Assembly: GCA_965197675.1 (NCBI GenBank)
Contig: OZ240221.1
Coordinates: 1,736,001 to 1,800,000, forward strand
Reading direction: 5' to 3'
DNA: 64,000 nt
From: G965197675 sp965197675
Lineage (GTDB): Bacteria > Chloroflexota > Dehalococcoidia > Plut-88900
Made by a program: the position numbers and the translations under genes. This document shows positions 1-8,556 of this stretch, piece by piece. Position 1 is the stretch's first letter; the number at the start of each line of letters is the position of its first letter. Below the pieces are notes generated by a model. That model was not told where the DNA came from. It saw nothing but the letters and a program-made list of their open reading frames with translations, and searched no databases.

Positions 1-1043
1 TCGCCTCTCTTATATTCATGGGACCTGATCAGCCCTTCTATCTCTCGAGCCACCACTTGGGCTTCTTCCTGCTCGGTGTAGGCCTCGGTCATGGAAATGG
101 GGCTTCCCGACTCGTTCTGAGTCCACAGGTTCTTCTCTTTGCGCTGCTGGTTGGTGGAGATAACGTGATGAGCCCCTTCCAGTATGGTCTGCGTGGAGCG
201 GTAGTTCTGCTCCAGAAAAACCACTTTGGCATCAGAATAGTCCCTCTCGAAATTCATGATGTTGCGGATATCGGCGTATCTCCAGGAATAGATGGATTGG
301 TCTGGATCACCTACCACACAGATGTTTCGATACCCACTAGCCAGCAGCTTGGCCAGGGTGTATTGGGCAATGTTGGTATCCTGAAACTCGTCGATTAACA
401 CGTGGACGTAGCGGGACGTGTATTTCTCCAGTGTTTCGCGATTTTTCTGAAGCAGCTGTACCGTCTTCAGAAGGAGGTCGTCGAAGTCGACCCCGTTGTT
501 GTCCTGTAGCCGTACCTGATACCTCTGGTAAATGCGGTGCACGACCTCGTCAAAGTAGCTCTGGGTGTGTCGAGTGTGCTCTTCTACTCCAATGAGCTGG
601 CTCTTGGCGGCCGAGATCGACGATAGGATGCTTCTAGGCGAGAAGCTCTTGGGGTCTACCCCCAACTCTTGCATGACCCTCTTTATAATGCTTATCTGAT
701 CGTCATCGTCAAAGATGACAAGGTTCCTGTCTAGTCCCACAGACTCGCCGTCGATTCTGAGTATCTTGGCGCATATGGCGTGAAAGGTGCCTAGCGCTAT
801 GCTTTCGACCGTCTGTCCCACCAGCTGGTACAGGCGCTCTTTCATCTCCCTGGCAGCCTTGTTGGTGAAGGTCACGGCCATGATTCTGTGGGGAGCCACC
901 CCGCACACCTTGATGAGATATGCTACTCGATGAGTAATGACTCGGGTCTTGCCGCTTCCGGGGCCGGCCAGGATGAGCAGAGGGCCTTGGACGGTCTCTA
1001 CCGCCTCTCGTTGGGCCGGATTGAGGTTTTCGAGAATCTCCAT
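1..1043 (-). CDS. PcrA/UvrD-type ATP-dependent DNA helicase, N-terminal part
   Basis: Superfamily 1A 3'-5' DNA helicase used in excision repair and replication-fork maintenance. The complement reads 347 codons from ATG at 1043 to the window edge with no stop; the C-terminal half (motifs IV-VI) is outside. Visible motifs: Q motif NPAQREAV (residue 8 on), Walker A GPGSGKT (27-33), motif Ia TFTNKAAREM (58 on), GTFHAIC (85-91), Walker B DEFQD (218-222) and motif III VGDPDQSIYSWR (about 244-255), followed by EQNYRST. This order is diagnostic of UvrD/PcrA/Rep. A TATAAT-like hexamer at 1060-1065 lies 17 nt before the start and there is no clear Shine-Dalgarno, so the leader is probably very short. 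PcrA and UvrD cannot be separated from this half. Confidence 0.93.
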   Translation of the reverse strand, partial: MEILENLNPAQREAVETVQGPLLILAGPGSGKTRVITHRVAYLIKVCGVAPHRIMAVTFTNKAAREMKERLYQLVGQTVESIALGTFHAICAKILRIDGESVGLDRNLVIFDDDDQISIIKRVMQELGVDPKSFSPRSILSSISAAKSQLIGVEEHTRHTQSYFDEVVHRIYQRYQVRLQDNNGVDFDDLLLKTVQLLQKNRETLEKYTSRYVHVLIDEFQDTNIAQYTLAKLLASGYRNICVVGDPDQSIYSWRYADIRNIMNFERDYSDAKVVFLEQNYRSTQTILEGAHHVISTNQQRKEKNLWTQNESGSPISMTEAYTEQEEAQVVAREIEGLIRSHEYKRG

Positions 1044-1183
1044 ACTACTATCTTAAAGGATTATAGCAGTCGGTTGTCTGCCACTATCTAGCTGGAGGGG
1101 ACGAATCGAGATCTGAGTGGGCGAGGAAAGGACTATGGAATGTGTGCGACCGCCGTATTTGGCGGTGATTGCGTAAGACTGGG

Positions 1184-2383
1184 TTAAGCGGCTTGCTCGA
1201 AGATGGCGGCCACGCCCTGTCCTCCGGCTACACACATGGTCTCCAGCCCATATTTGGACTGGCGGCGCCTCATCTCGTGGAGCATTGTGGCCAGTATTCG
1301 AGCCCCCGTGGCAGCGATGGGATGACCTAGTGAGATTCCGGATCCGTTGACGTTAACGATGTCCTCATCAGGGAGACGCCACTCTCGGAGCACCGACAAT
1401 ACTTGAGAGGCAAAGGCTTCGTTAAGCTCGATGAGATCGATATCCTTCCAAGATAACCCTGTCTTATCGAATAGCTTTTTGACTGCAGGCACGGGCCCTA
1501 TGCCCATATATGCTGGATGAACCCCGGCAGCAGCCCATCCTCTCAAGAAGCCCATCGGCTTGAGCCCCAGCTCATCCAACTTTTCGGCGGCCACTACTAG
1601 ACAGACGGCGGCGGCATCGTTTTGGCTGCTAGCGTTGCCTGCCGTTACTGTTCCCTTCGGCATCACAGGCGGTAGCTTTGCCAGTTGCGCCATAGAGGTG
1701 TCTGCACGGGGCCCTTCGTCCGTATCGAATATGACCGGATCACCCCTTCTCTGGGGAACTTCTACAGAGACAATCTCCTCTTTGAATTTATCGGCTTCTT
1801 GAGCCGCTATGGCCCTCTGGTGACTGCGAAGTGCGTATTGGTCCTGTTCCTCTCGGGAGATCTCGTACTTCTGGGCTACGTTCTCCGCTGTTTCTATTAC
1901 CCCGGAGATATATCCAAATCTCTCCTCTGGCGAGACCCTCTCTCGCCCCCTTACCAACCGATCATGAAGGGTGAGAGAACCGAACCGTCCACCCCAGCGG
2001 GCCTCGGTCAGGTAGTATTCAACGTTGCTCATGCTCTCGACACCGCCGGCAATAACTACGTCGGCATTATTAGTCTGGACCATCATCGAAGCGTTCAGGA
2101 TAGCCTGTAGCCCTGAAGAACACCTCCGGTCCAACTGATAGCCGGGGACCTCTATTGGAAGGCCAGCTTTGAGTGATGATAGTCGACCTATGGCAGGGTT
2201 CTCTCCGCTGGGGTAGCCGTGACCTAGAATTACCTCGTCAACCAACTCTCCATCCAGGCCCGTTCTACTCAACAGCTCTCGAATGACCAGTGCTGCCAGC
2301 TCCTCGGCGGGCACCTTCTGGAGTGCTCCCCCAAATCTCCCTATTGGAGTCCGCAGCGGACTGACTATGGCTACTTCTCGCAT
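1184..2383 (-). CDS. Thiolase (acetyl-CoA C-acyltransferase)
   Basis: Cytosolic thiolase of 399 aa, the usual family length, catalysing thiolytic cleavage of 3-ketoacyl-CoA or acetoacetyl-CoA formation. Catalytic residues are in place: nucleophile C88 in DRRCSSG, N321 in NEAFASQ, H354 in GHPIAATGAR and C384 in CVAGGQGVA. The N-terminus VAIVSPLRTPIGRFGG is typical. The nucleophile motif differs from the common NRLCASG version (DRR before Cys), as seen in degradative thiolase paralogues. A GGGGAA ribosome site precedes ATG 2383. It stands alone next to the helicase, so its substrate cannot be fixed from context; with the CoA transferase and crotonase in this window it fits acyl-CoA degradation. 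Confidence 0.93.
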   Translation of the reverse strand: MREVAIVSPLRTPIGRFGGALQKVPAEELAALVIRELLSRTGLDGELVDEVILGHGYPSGENPAIGRLSSLKAGLPIEVPGYQLDRRCSSGLQAILNASMMVQTNNADVVIAGGVESMSNVEYYLTEARWGGRFGSLTLHDRLVRGRERVSPEERFGYISGVIETAENVAQKYEISREEQDQYALRSHQRAIAAQEADKFKEEIVSVEVPQRRGDPVIFDTDEGPRADTSMAQLAKLPPVMPKGTVTAGNASSQNDAAAVCLVVAAEKLDELGLKPMGFLRGWAAAGVHPAYMGIGPVPAVKKLFDKTGLSWKDIDLIELNEAFASQVLSVLREWRLPDEDIVNVNGSGISLGHPIAATGARILATMLHEMRRRQSKYGLETMCVAGGQGVAAIFEQAA

Positions 2384-2472
2384 GGTGAGTTCCCCTGAAA
2401 AGAATGGTCTTGCTACTCTAGTGCCTGCCTAACAGTATACATGATACATGGAAAAGACCCCATAAACACACA

Positions 2473-3594
2473 TTGCCGCCTACCACAGCCAGGGCAATCG
2501 CATATTGGTCAAAAGCAGCTTTGGCGAAACTCTTCCCACCCGGCTGGACGCTGGCCGAACCTGGAAAAACGGCTGGCGCCATATCCCCTCACCCTGAGCT
2601 AGTCGAAGCTATGCGACTCGGACGCCGCGCCGTTGGCTGCGACATCGACCCACTGGCTCGAATGATTGCAGCAGCCAAGTTGACCCCCATTGACCCGATC
2701 GCCGCCCTCCGGGAGGGAAACAAGATCATAGATGGAGCGAGCGACTACTACCGTCGAGCCCGTTGGAGACTGCAAAGAGAATCGAAACTGCGCTTCGACG
2801 CAAAAACGAGGAAGTTCATCCGCTACTGGTTCCTACCCCAGCACCAGCTTGAACTGCTCGCTCTGGTACAGCGCATCGAATCTCTGCCCAGAGGAGGAAC
2901 GCGGGACTTCCTCCGTGTGGTATTTTCCTCGACCATCATTGCCAAGTCTGGCGGAGTATCGTTGGCGCGCGATCTAGCGCACACCCGTCCTCACAGAGAC
3001 ACACAGAAGACGCCCCCGTCGGCCTTCATAGAGTTTGACAGACGCCTAGAGCGCAATGTCGCGACTCTTGACAAGCACGCGCCCAGCGACGCCGCAAGCG
3101 CTGCCGACACTGGCCTGCCGCCCCCGAGTGTCGACCTAATCGTGACGTCGCCGCCTTATGCCAATAACGCGATCGACTACATGCGTGCGCACAAGTTTGC
3201 GCTAGTGTGGTTCGGCTGGAAGATCGACGACCTCGCCCGGATTCGCGCTCAGTATGTGGGACACGATGCGATAGCCGGCCTACGCTACGACGGTCTACCC
3301 AGCCGGTGCGAGGATACGTTGGTCAAGCTGGCAGACCGTGACGACAGGAAGGCACTGGTATTACGTCGCTACTTTGAAGAGATGAAGACCGTCATTGCGG
3401 AGATGAAGCGAGTCCTGAAGAGCGGCAGGCCGATTGTGATCGTCGTAGGCTCCTCGAGATTACGGGGCCTAGACGTAGAGACACACAAGGGGCTTGCCGC
3501 CATCGGTGAGAGCGTAGGCCTTGCCCTAGCTGGAATCGGCACTCGCAGGCTGGACCGGGACAAGCGCATGATGCCCGCGCGATGGGGTCAGTGA
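2473..3594 (+). pseudogene. DNA methyltransferase (SPPY type), 5' end replaced by repeat DNA
   Basis: Amino-methyltransferase acting on DNA (N4-cytosine or N6-adenine), probably the modification partner of the restriction enzyme just downstream. The frame opens at TTG 2473, but residues 1-45 derive from repeats. Family sequence begins near VEAMRLGRRAVGCDIDPLA (residues 44-62), the region that normally follows motif I (DPFCGSGT). Motif I itself, needed to bind S-adenosylmethionine, is absent. Motif IV is TSPPY at 225-229, followed by ANNAIDYMRAHKFALVWFG. SPPY is commonest in m4C enzymes. The gene is visibly richer in G+C than its flanks. Without motif I it is probably inactive; an upstream start giving a functional protein is unlikely because the repeat occupies that space. 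Confidence 0.72.
2493..2610. repeat. Repeat debris fused to the 5' end of the methyltransferase gene
   Basis: From GGCAATCGCAT (2493-2503) to about 2580 the sequence matches, with drift, the small element at 28251-28368, including the GGCAATCGCAT end and the CTGGACGC...GGAAAAAC-GCTGG core. The right end of the element is missing. It is followed at about 2588-2609 by CACCCTGAGCT-AGTCGAAG, a copy of the other interspersed repeat of this genome (consensus CACCCTGAGCKTRGTCGAAGG). Both are read in frame into the downstream methyltransferase remnant, so its first 45 or so codons are repeat DNA and not methyltransferase sequence. Confidence 0.75.
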
Positions 3595-3656
3595 AAGCAG
3601 TCGCAGATCGAAGAGCGTATGCACAATGAATACGTGGTTGGATTGGTGAAGTCGTA

Positions 3657-4495
3657 ATGCCCGGCAGGATCGAAGCTCTCCGACGAGCCTATCACCGCCA
3701 GATTTTCCGCGACGTATTGAGGCAAACGGCGTCTGGCATTCCGAACAACGCCGATAGCGGAAGTGCTTCGAGTGTGAGGCTTGCTAGAGGCATTGTCGAG
3801 AACATCGGACTTCCGATAGGGACGGAGAGATTGGCTGGACAGACAGCGGGACGCCAATTCGAGGAGACGACAAAGAGCTTCCTGCGCGACGCATTTGGGT
3901 TGCTTTCTCATCTACGCCCGGGGGAATGGGAATTCTCGCTGGGCGGAAACATCCGTGACTACGAACAATATCTGCATTTGTCCGATGTACGACGAGTCGT
4001 CGAACAACATGAGGAGCTACGGATCATCTTCGGCGACTATATCGTCACGGCTGACATTGTTGTCTGCCGAAAGCCGGTTACAGATTCGAAGATCAACGAG
4101 AACGAAGCTCTGATCAATGACGACACTGTAGCTACGCATACGCCACTGCGGCTCGCTAATTCACAAGCGAATATCTTGCACTCCAGCGTGTCTTGCAAAT
4201 GGACGATTCGCAGCGACCACTCTCAAAACGCACGCACCGAGGGCCTAAACCTTGTGCGCAACCGAAAAAAGGCAAGACTCCGCATATAGTCGTCGTCATA
4301 GGGGAACCTCTTCCTGGGCGAATTGCTTCGCTCGCATATGGCACAGGAGACATCGACTGCATCTACCATTTCGCCTTGAGGGAATTGAAGGCAGCAGCAG
4401 CGGATAACGATTCGGATGCCGAGTTGTTAAATACACTCGTGACCGGCAGGAGGCTACCCGACATCAGTGACTTGCCGTTCGACTTGGCAGCCTGA
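3657..4495 (+). pseudogene. NgoMIV-family type II restriction endonuclease, split by a -1 frameshift
   Basis: The first frame (3657-4289) and the -1 frame (to 4495) together give about 279 aa, close to the roughly 286 aa of NgoMIV (recognition GCCGGC). Active-site residues match NgoMIV with a constant offset of 6-7: the E69/E70 pair in RQFEE, D133 in TADIVV, S179-C180-K181 in SVSCKW and R185/D187 in TIRSD (NgoMIV D140, S185, K187, R191, D193, recalled from the literature). The second frame supplies the conserved C-terminus HIVVVIGEPLPGRIASLAYG-TGDIDCIYHFAL. The break is in CGA AAA AAG at 4263-4271, so reading can pass by a -1 slip. Start ATG 3657 lies 62 nt after the methyltransferase stop. 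It could be a decayed gene, a sequencing indel in an A6 run, or programmed frameshifting. Confidence 0.82.
4265..4271 (+). other. A-AAA-AAG slippery heptamer at the frameshift point
   Basis: In the upstream reading frame the sequence is CGA AAA AAG, giving the heptamer A AAA AAG in the correct register for -1 slippage, the same heptamer as bacterial dnaX and several IS elements. A GAGGG stretch at 4239-4243 is about 21 nt upstream, farther than the dnaX stimulator, and no obvious downstream stem-loop is seen. It may simply be a homopolymer where an indel arose. Confidence 0.5.
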
Positions 4496-4690
4496 GCATG
4501 ATACTCTGCTTTGATGGAGTGTCTGGCTGATAACCGTCCTGTTTTGCCAACGGTCCTTTGGCGGCAGTATCAGTCTTGCTCCGTTTAATTCATTGAGTTT
4601 GTTATCTGTCCTATCCACGCGACAGCCAGAGATTTCCCTGCTCAACCTGGCCCGAAATGCAAAACAGGCCCCATACACGGACTAACAAGG

Positions 4691-4804
4691 GTGGCCGCCG
4701 CACTTGCCGACGGCAACCCAGGGTTCGCCACGGTGCTCAAGGTGGTCCGTGCCTTGGGACTACAACTTCATGCGTCCGCCGCGCCGGGAGTGACTGGAGA
4801 ATGA
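4691..4804 (+). pseudogene. Relic of an addiction-module antidote (HigA-like HTH) protein
   Basis: A 37-codon frame encodes LADGNPGFATVLKVVRALGL, followed by QLHAS and a TGA stop at 4802-4804. This is the C-terminal signature of the 'probable addiction module antidote' family (typically ALSPDGNP-x-ATLLKVLRALGL). Just upstream in frame is GLTR, which fits the preceding GLSRESLYKAL part with several residues deleted; the first two thirds of the domain and any partner toxin are missing. The stretch from 4496 to 4690 holds nothing else recognised. It is likely a dead remnant within the restriction-modification island. Confidence 0.5.
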
Positions 4805-4867
4805 ACGACCATTATCAGGGACAACCGGGCAATGGCAGGTAGCCGGTTCAGCTTGAGGAGTAAGCCA

Positions 4868-5692
4868 GTGCCGAAAGTCATTTGGCCGACGCTAACGTTT
4901 TGCCTGCTGGCAGCCTTGCTCACAGGCGCGGCTTGCGCCGGTCACGATCAGGAGGTGAAATGGGGATACGATGGACCGGGCGCGCCGGAACGCTGGGCCT
5001 CGTTGTCTGAAGAGTACGCAACCTGCGCCGACGGCCAGCGGCAATCTCCAATCGACATTGCCGGATACGACCGGGGTGACGCCGCGCCCATTGCGCTCTC
5101 ATACAGCGGCGACGCCGCTGCTGTCCGCAACGACGGCAGATTTGTGCACGTTGACTATGGACGCGGCAACACTCTGAGCGTGGGTCGGCGGACCTACGAG
5201 TTGAAGTCGGCTCACTTTCATTCGCCCTCGGAGCATCTGATAGACGGCGCGAGCTTTGCGGCGGAGTTGCACCTGGTTCACGCGGACGCTGACGGAAACC
5301 TGGCGGTGGTGGGGCTGCTGTTCGGGCTGGGCGCACCCGGTCCCGTGGCGCAGGAGATTCTCGACGCCGCCCCAGCTGCCGGCGATACCGTCATCGAAGG
5401 TTTTGCGCTCAGCGCCAGAGACTACGTGCCGGGCGAGTTGGGCTATTATCGGTACGACGGCTCAAAGACGACGCCTCCGTGCGACGAACCAGTTGACTGG
5501 TATGTGATGCGCCAGCCGGAAACCATCTCCCAAGATCAGGTCGATAGCCTTCTGATGCTGAGCGGTGGTCCCAACAATCGTCCTGTGCAGCCCATAGGCG
5601 ACCGAGCGATAACAACCCTGCGCCACGCCGAGAATGCCCCAGCCGGTCCCTGTTGCGTAAGATACAGTAACCAAGTGAGTAGGACAGCATGA
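4868..5692 (+). CDS. Alpha-type carbonic anhydrase, secreted
   Basis: Zinc enzyme interconverting CO2 and bicarbonate outside the cytoplasmic membrane. With GTG 4868 as start it has 274 aa; the three zinc histidines are H116 and H118 (SAHFHSPSEH) and H135 (ELHLVH). KTTPPC supplies the conserved active-site threonine, and a cysteine in the ATCADG segment can pair with this TTPPC cysteine. QSPIDI near the N-terminus is also family-typical. GTG 4868 is preferred because GAGGAG lies 7 nt upstream and the product then starts with a compact signal peptide (PKVIWPTLTFCLLAALLTGA) ending ACA-G; an in-frame ATG at 4832 has no ribosome site. The gene is markedly G+C-rich compared with flanking genes, suggesting transfer. 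Bacterial alpha-class enzymes are less common than beta or gamma. Confidence 0.92.
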   Translation: MPKVIWPTLTFCLLAALLTGAACAGHDQEVKWGYDGPGAPERWASLSEEYATCADGQRQSPIDIAGYDRGDAAPIALSYSGDAAAVRNDGRFVHVDYGRGNTLSVGRRTYELKSAHFHSPSEHLIDGASFAAELHLVHADADGNLAVVGLLFGLGAPGPVAQEILDAAPAAGDTVIEGFALSARDYVPGELGYYRYDGSKTTPPCDEPVDWYVMRQPETISQDQVDSLLMLSGGPNNRPVQPIGDRAITTLRHAENAPAGPCCVRYSNQVSRTA

Positions 5693-5710
5693 AGATGCAA
5701 CTACAGCCGC

Positions 5711-6121
5711 TTACACGACGGCCCTTTCCCAGACGTCCTGCCACTCCATGAAAGCCTTGGCATCGTGCTTGGAGATACGACTTATCTCCTCTACCGTCTT
5801 ATCATTGTCTTTCCAACACAGCAACCTCCGTCCGTCAGGAAAGGGATGGAAAGTGTAAGGGTCTACGGGATAAACGGAGAATCTGTGCTTCCCCAGCTCC
5901 ATGTCTTGAACAATCTCTGGCTGCAGCATGTAAGAGATGTAGGCGCATGTGGAGAAGTGGTAGCCGGGGAAAAGCTCCTCTGTGACGCATGCGCCCCCGA
6001 TCATCTCCCGTCTCTCGAGGACTGACACCTTCAAACCCGCCTTGGCCAGGTAGAACGATGCTACCAGCCCATTGTGTCCACCCCCGACGATGATGACGTC
6101 GTATGCTTTTGCTATAGCCAG
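5711..6121 (-). pseudogene. N-terminal fragment of a CrtI/PYROXD2-like FAD oxidoreductase
   Basis: The complement encodes about 136 residues: a Rossmann dinucleotide site DVIIVGGGHNGLVASFYLAK, then GLKVSVLERREMIGGACVTE and PGYHFSTCAY, all typical of phytoene-desaturase-like amine oxidoreductases, which normally exceed 500 aa. It ends abruptly after FMEWQDVWERAVV with TAA at 5711-5713, so only the first quarter is left. The 5' end is also abnormal: the frame back to a stop near 6133 contains no ATG, GTG or TTG before the Rossmann motif (CTG at 6119-6121 is the nearest possibility). The break abuts the end of the carbonic anhydrase gene at 5692, suggesting that arrival of the island removed the rest. 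Confidence 0.75.
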
Positions 6122-6152
6122 TTCGCTGGTTTACCCGTCTGAAAAATTCATT

Positions 6153-7109
6153 CTAAGAACCATCGACCAGCACCCCATCGAGTGCGCGTAATAGCTCTTC
6201 TGGGCTCACGAGGCCTTCGAACCTGGCGTGTACGTAGCCGGCGGAGTCAACTACAAACAGCCACGGCTCGCTGGGGAGGTTCCACTCCCTGGATATATCT
6301 GTCCATTCCAGTCGGCCCTCGTTGCGAGCCAGAATCAAGTCCCAAGGCTCGATGTGAATGAAGTTGATTCTACCTTTGTAAGTATCATATACCTGAGCCG
6401 TCACGTCGGTCACCGGGCCGCACATTCGGGTCAGACAGAAGGCAGGGGTGGAGAACATCACTACAAAGGGTTTCCCCTGCACCAGGGCCTCCTCCACCGT
6501 GAGCTGGTAAAACCCAGGGATGGGGGGATTGTGAGTCGTTATCATCGATAGGTATTCAACGTCACGCCCTGTAGGATTACGACTGGGCGGCACTTCATCG
6601 TTGACTTGGAGGGTTGCCGATACCTCCTCAACCTGGAAAGCCAGACTGCCCTGATACTGGGTTGAATCATTGGGGAGCCGGATTTGCAGCGAGGCTCGCC
6701 ATATGCCTGGTTCATCGAAGATGGCCGATGCCACGGTGTATACAGGTAGCACCTCTTCGTGCATGTGTATCTCGCCATCGGGATGCCGATGAGGCGTGGA
6801 GCCGGATATGTTGTAAAAGACGGCGTCGGCCTCTGATTTGAGCACTTCCTGGTCGTTGTTTAGCTTGTAGAAGCTCACGTGAACCTCTGCATCAGGGATC
6901 AACCGTCCGCTTACGTCCATCACGCCGAAGGGGAAGCGATTCTCCCCGACCACCATTTCAGAGGCAGCCAGCAGCCCACTAAGCTCGTCAGATTGGATAG
7001 AGGTGAGTGTGACGGGGCTATTGGAGTTGCAGCCGCCTGCGAGGATGACTCCAAACATGATGAGGCAGCCCAAAGCTGCCAGGGTAAGCACTGACAACGT
7101 TTTAGACAT
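6153..7109 (-). CDS. Lipoprotein with C-terminal thioredoxin-like domain
   Basis: A 318-aa exported lipoprotein if ATG 7109 is used: MSKTLSVLTL, a hydrophobic helix and lipobox LAGGC with C27. The frame is open for 42 codons upstream (to 7235), but that extension would bury the signal peptide. The middle is a beta-rich region with HRHPDGEIHMHE, a His-rich stretch that could bind metal. The C-terminal third is thioredoxin-like: TVEEALVQGKPFVVMFSTPAFC-LTRMC with cysteines spaced CxxxxC, then an EPWLFVVDSAGYV strand. This matches thioredoxin-domain proteins annotated in Chloroflexi. Likely role: extracytoplasmic redox or copper handling; partner unknown. The CxxxxC spacing is unlike the CxxC of true thioredoxins. 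Confidence 0.72.
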   Translation of the reverse strand: MSKTLSVLTLAALGCLIMFGVILAGGCNSNSPVTLTSIQSDELSGLLAASEMVVGENRFPFGVMDVSGRLIPDAEVHVSFYKLNNDQEVLKSEADAVFYNISGSTPHRHPDGEIHMHEEVLPVYTVASAIFDEPGIWRASLQIRLPNDSTQYQGSLAFQVEEVSATLQVNDEVPPSRNPTGRDVEYLSMITTHNPPIPGFYQLTVEEALVQGKPFVVMFSTPAFCLTRMCGPVTDVTAQVYDTYKGRINFIHIEPWDLILARNEGRLEWTDISREWNLPSEPWLFVVDSAGYVHARFEGLVSPEELLRALDGVLVDGS

Positions 7110-7485
7110 CTCTTTGTTTATAGCTCTGTTTATCTTCGTAACCGAATGGTTCGTACTACAATCATCCGTTATGATAAAATCCACCATGTTCCCGACTGAA
7201 ATGAGCAGCAGGTAGAGATATAGTGAAAACGGCACTGCGCATTCGTTCGGCCCACGTGCTTCTGGCAGCGGCGGCCGCGGCTGGCGTCACCGCCGACTCT
7301 TCTTACCGGGGTCATCCTCGTGCTATCCTTAACTCCGGCGATAAAGACTGGTGTGAAGAGGCCGCCGTAGGGATATGCCCATTTCATTAAAGGTGTCGAC
7401 TATGGGTTGGATATCCATGCCAACAGCCCTATATACAATCTGGAGTCCATGCACTAAGTCTAAGTAAAACCCCAGGAGGTTTCCA

Positions 7486-8538
7486 GTGGTCAAAAGTGAG
7501 CTATCAGGAAAAATACAGACCGTGTTAGGACCAGTTGCCCCCGATGATCTGGGCATAACTCTCACCCATGAGCATCTGCTGATAGATCTCAGCACGGTGT
7601 TGATTGAGCCTCAGGGAGCCAGCGAAATCGAGCTATCCAGGCAGCCGGTCTCCTTAGAGAACCTTTCCTGGATCATCTATCACTCCGAGAGCAACATCGA
7701 CAACATGATTCTGAGCGACGAAACAACCATAATCGAGGAAGCTCTCAGATACAAAAAGTACGGCGGTAGAACGATAGTAGACGCTACTAGCATTGGTATC
7801 AGAAGGGATCCATCGGGACTCGCCCGCATAGCTCGAGCCACTGATCTGAACGTAATTATGGGCGCCGGATACTACATTCACGACTGCCACCCACCTGACA
7901 TGGATGGTAAAAGCGAAGATGAGATAGTGGAGGAGATCGTCAAAGATGTTACCCAGGGGGTGGGCGATACCGGGATCAAATCGGGGATCATTGGCGAGGT
8001 TGGATGTTCTTGGCCCATGCCCAATAACGAGGTGAAGTCGTTGAGAGCAGCCTCTAGAGCACAGGCAATTACTGGGGCCCCTCTTCTCATCCACCCTGGT
8101 GTGGACCCTTCCGCTCCCAAGCGGGCCATAGAGATAGTCCTGGAGGCGGGGGGCGATCCCAAGCGTGCCGTTATGAGTCACCTGGATCGCACCATCTTCG
8201 ACTTCGAGACCTTGGACAGGCTGGCTGCGACCGGTTGCTACCTGGAATACGACCTCTTCGGGAATGAGAAGGCTCTATACCCCCTGGGCCCCATCGACCT
8301 GCCCAACGACGCCCGTCGCCTGGACTTTGTGTTTCATCTTCGAGACCAGGGGAGGCTGGACCAGGTGCTGATGGCTCAGGATGTCTGCACAAAGATCCAA
8401 CTGACCAGGTATGGGGGGCCCGGCTACTCGCACATTCTGGAGCACGTGGTGCCAATAATGAAGAGGAGAGGACTGTCCCAGGATGAGATTGACCACGTGC
8501 TGATCGACAACCCCAAACGGGCTCTGGCTTTCACATAA
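7486..8538 (+). CDS. Phosphotriesterase-family metal-dependent hydrolase
   Basis: TIM-barrel hydrolase of 350 aa related to phosphotriesterase, PHP and lactonases. Binuclear metal ligands are visible: H28 and H30 in LTHEH, bridging E171 in GIIGEVG, H203 in LIHPG, H232 in SHLDRT and D299 in AQDV. In this family the bridging residue is either carboxylated Lys or Glu; here it is Glu, as in PHP-type members, arguing against a true organophosphatase. Start is GTG 7486 with AGGAGG at 7474-7479. The preceding 250 bases (7236-7485) hold no recognised gene. Natural substrate is unknown; lactones or cyclic esters are the usual substrates of relatives. Confidence 0.9.
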   Translation: MVKSELSGKIQTVLGPVAPDDLGITLTHEHLLIDLSTVLIEPQGASEIELSRQPVSLENLSWIIYHSESNIDNMILSDETTIIEEALRYKKYGGRTIVDATSIGIRRDPSGLARIARATDLNVIMGAGYYIHDCHPPDMDGKSEDEIVEEIVKDVTQGVGDTGIKSGIIGEVGCSWPMPNNEVKSLRAASRAQAITGAPLLIHPGVDPSAPKRAIEIVLEAGGDPKRAVMSHLDRTIFDFETLDRLAATGCYLEYDLFGNEKALYPLGPIDLPNDARRLDFVFHLRDQGRLDQVLMAQDVCTKIQLTRYGGPGYSHILEHVVPIMKRRGLSQDEIDHVLIDNPKRALAFT

Positions 8539-8556
8539 CGCGGTTATAGCGTTCAG

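Noticed and set aside
7236..7485. Alanine-rich and other short frames between the lipoprotein and phosphotriesterase genes
   Set aside because: No family match, no ribosome site and inconsistent codon pattern.
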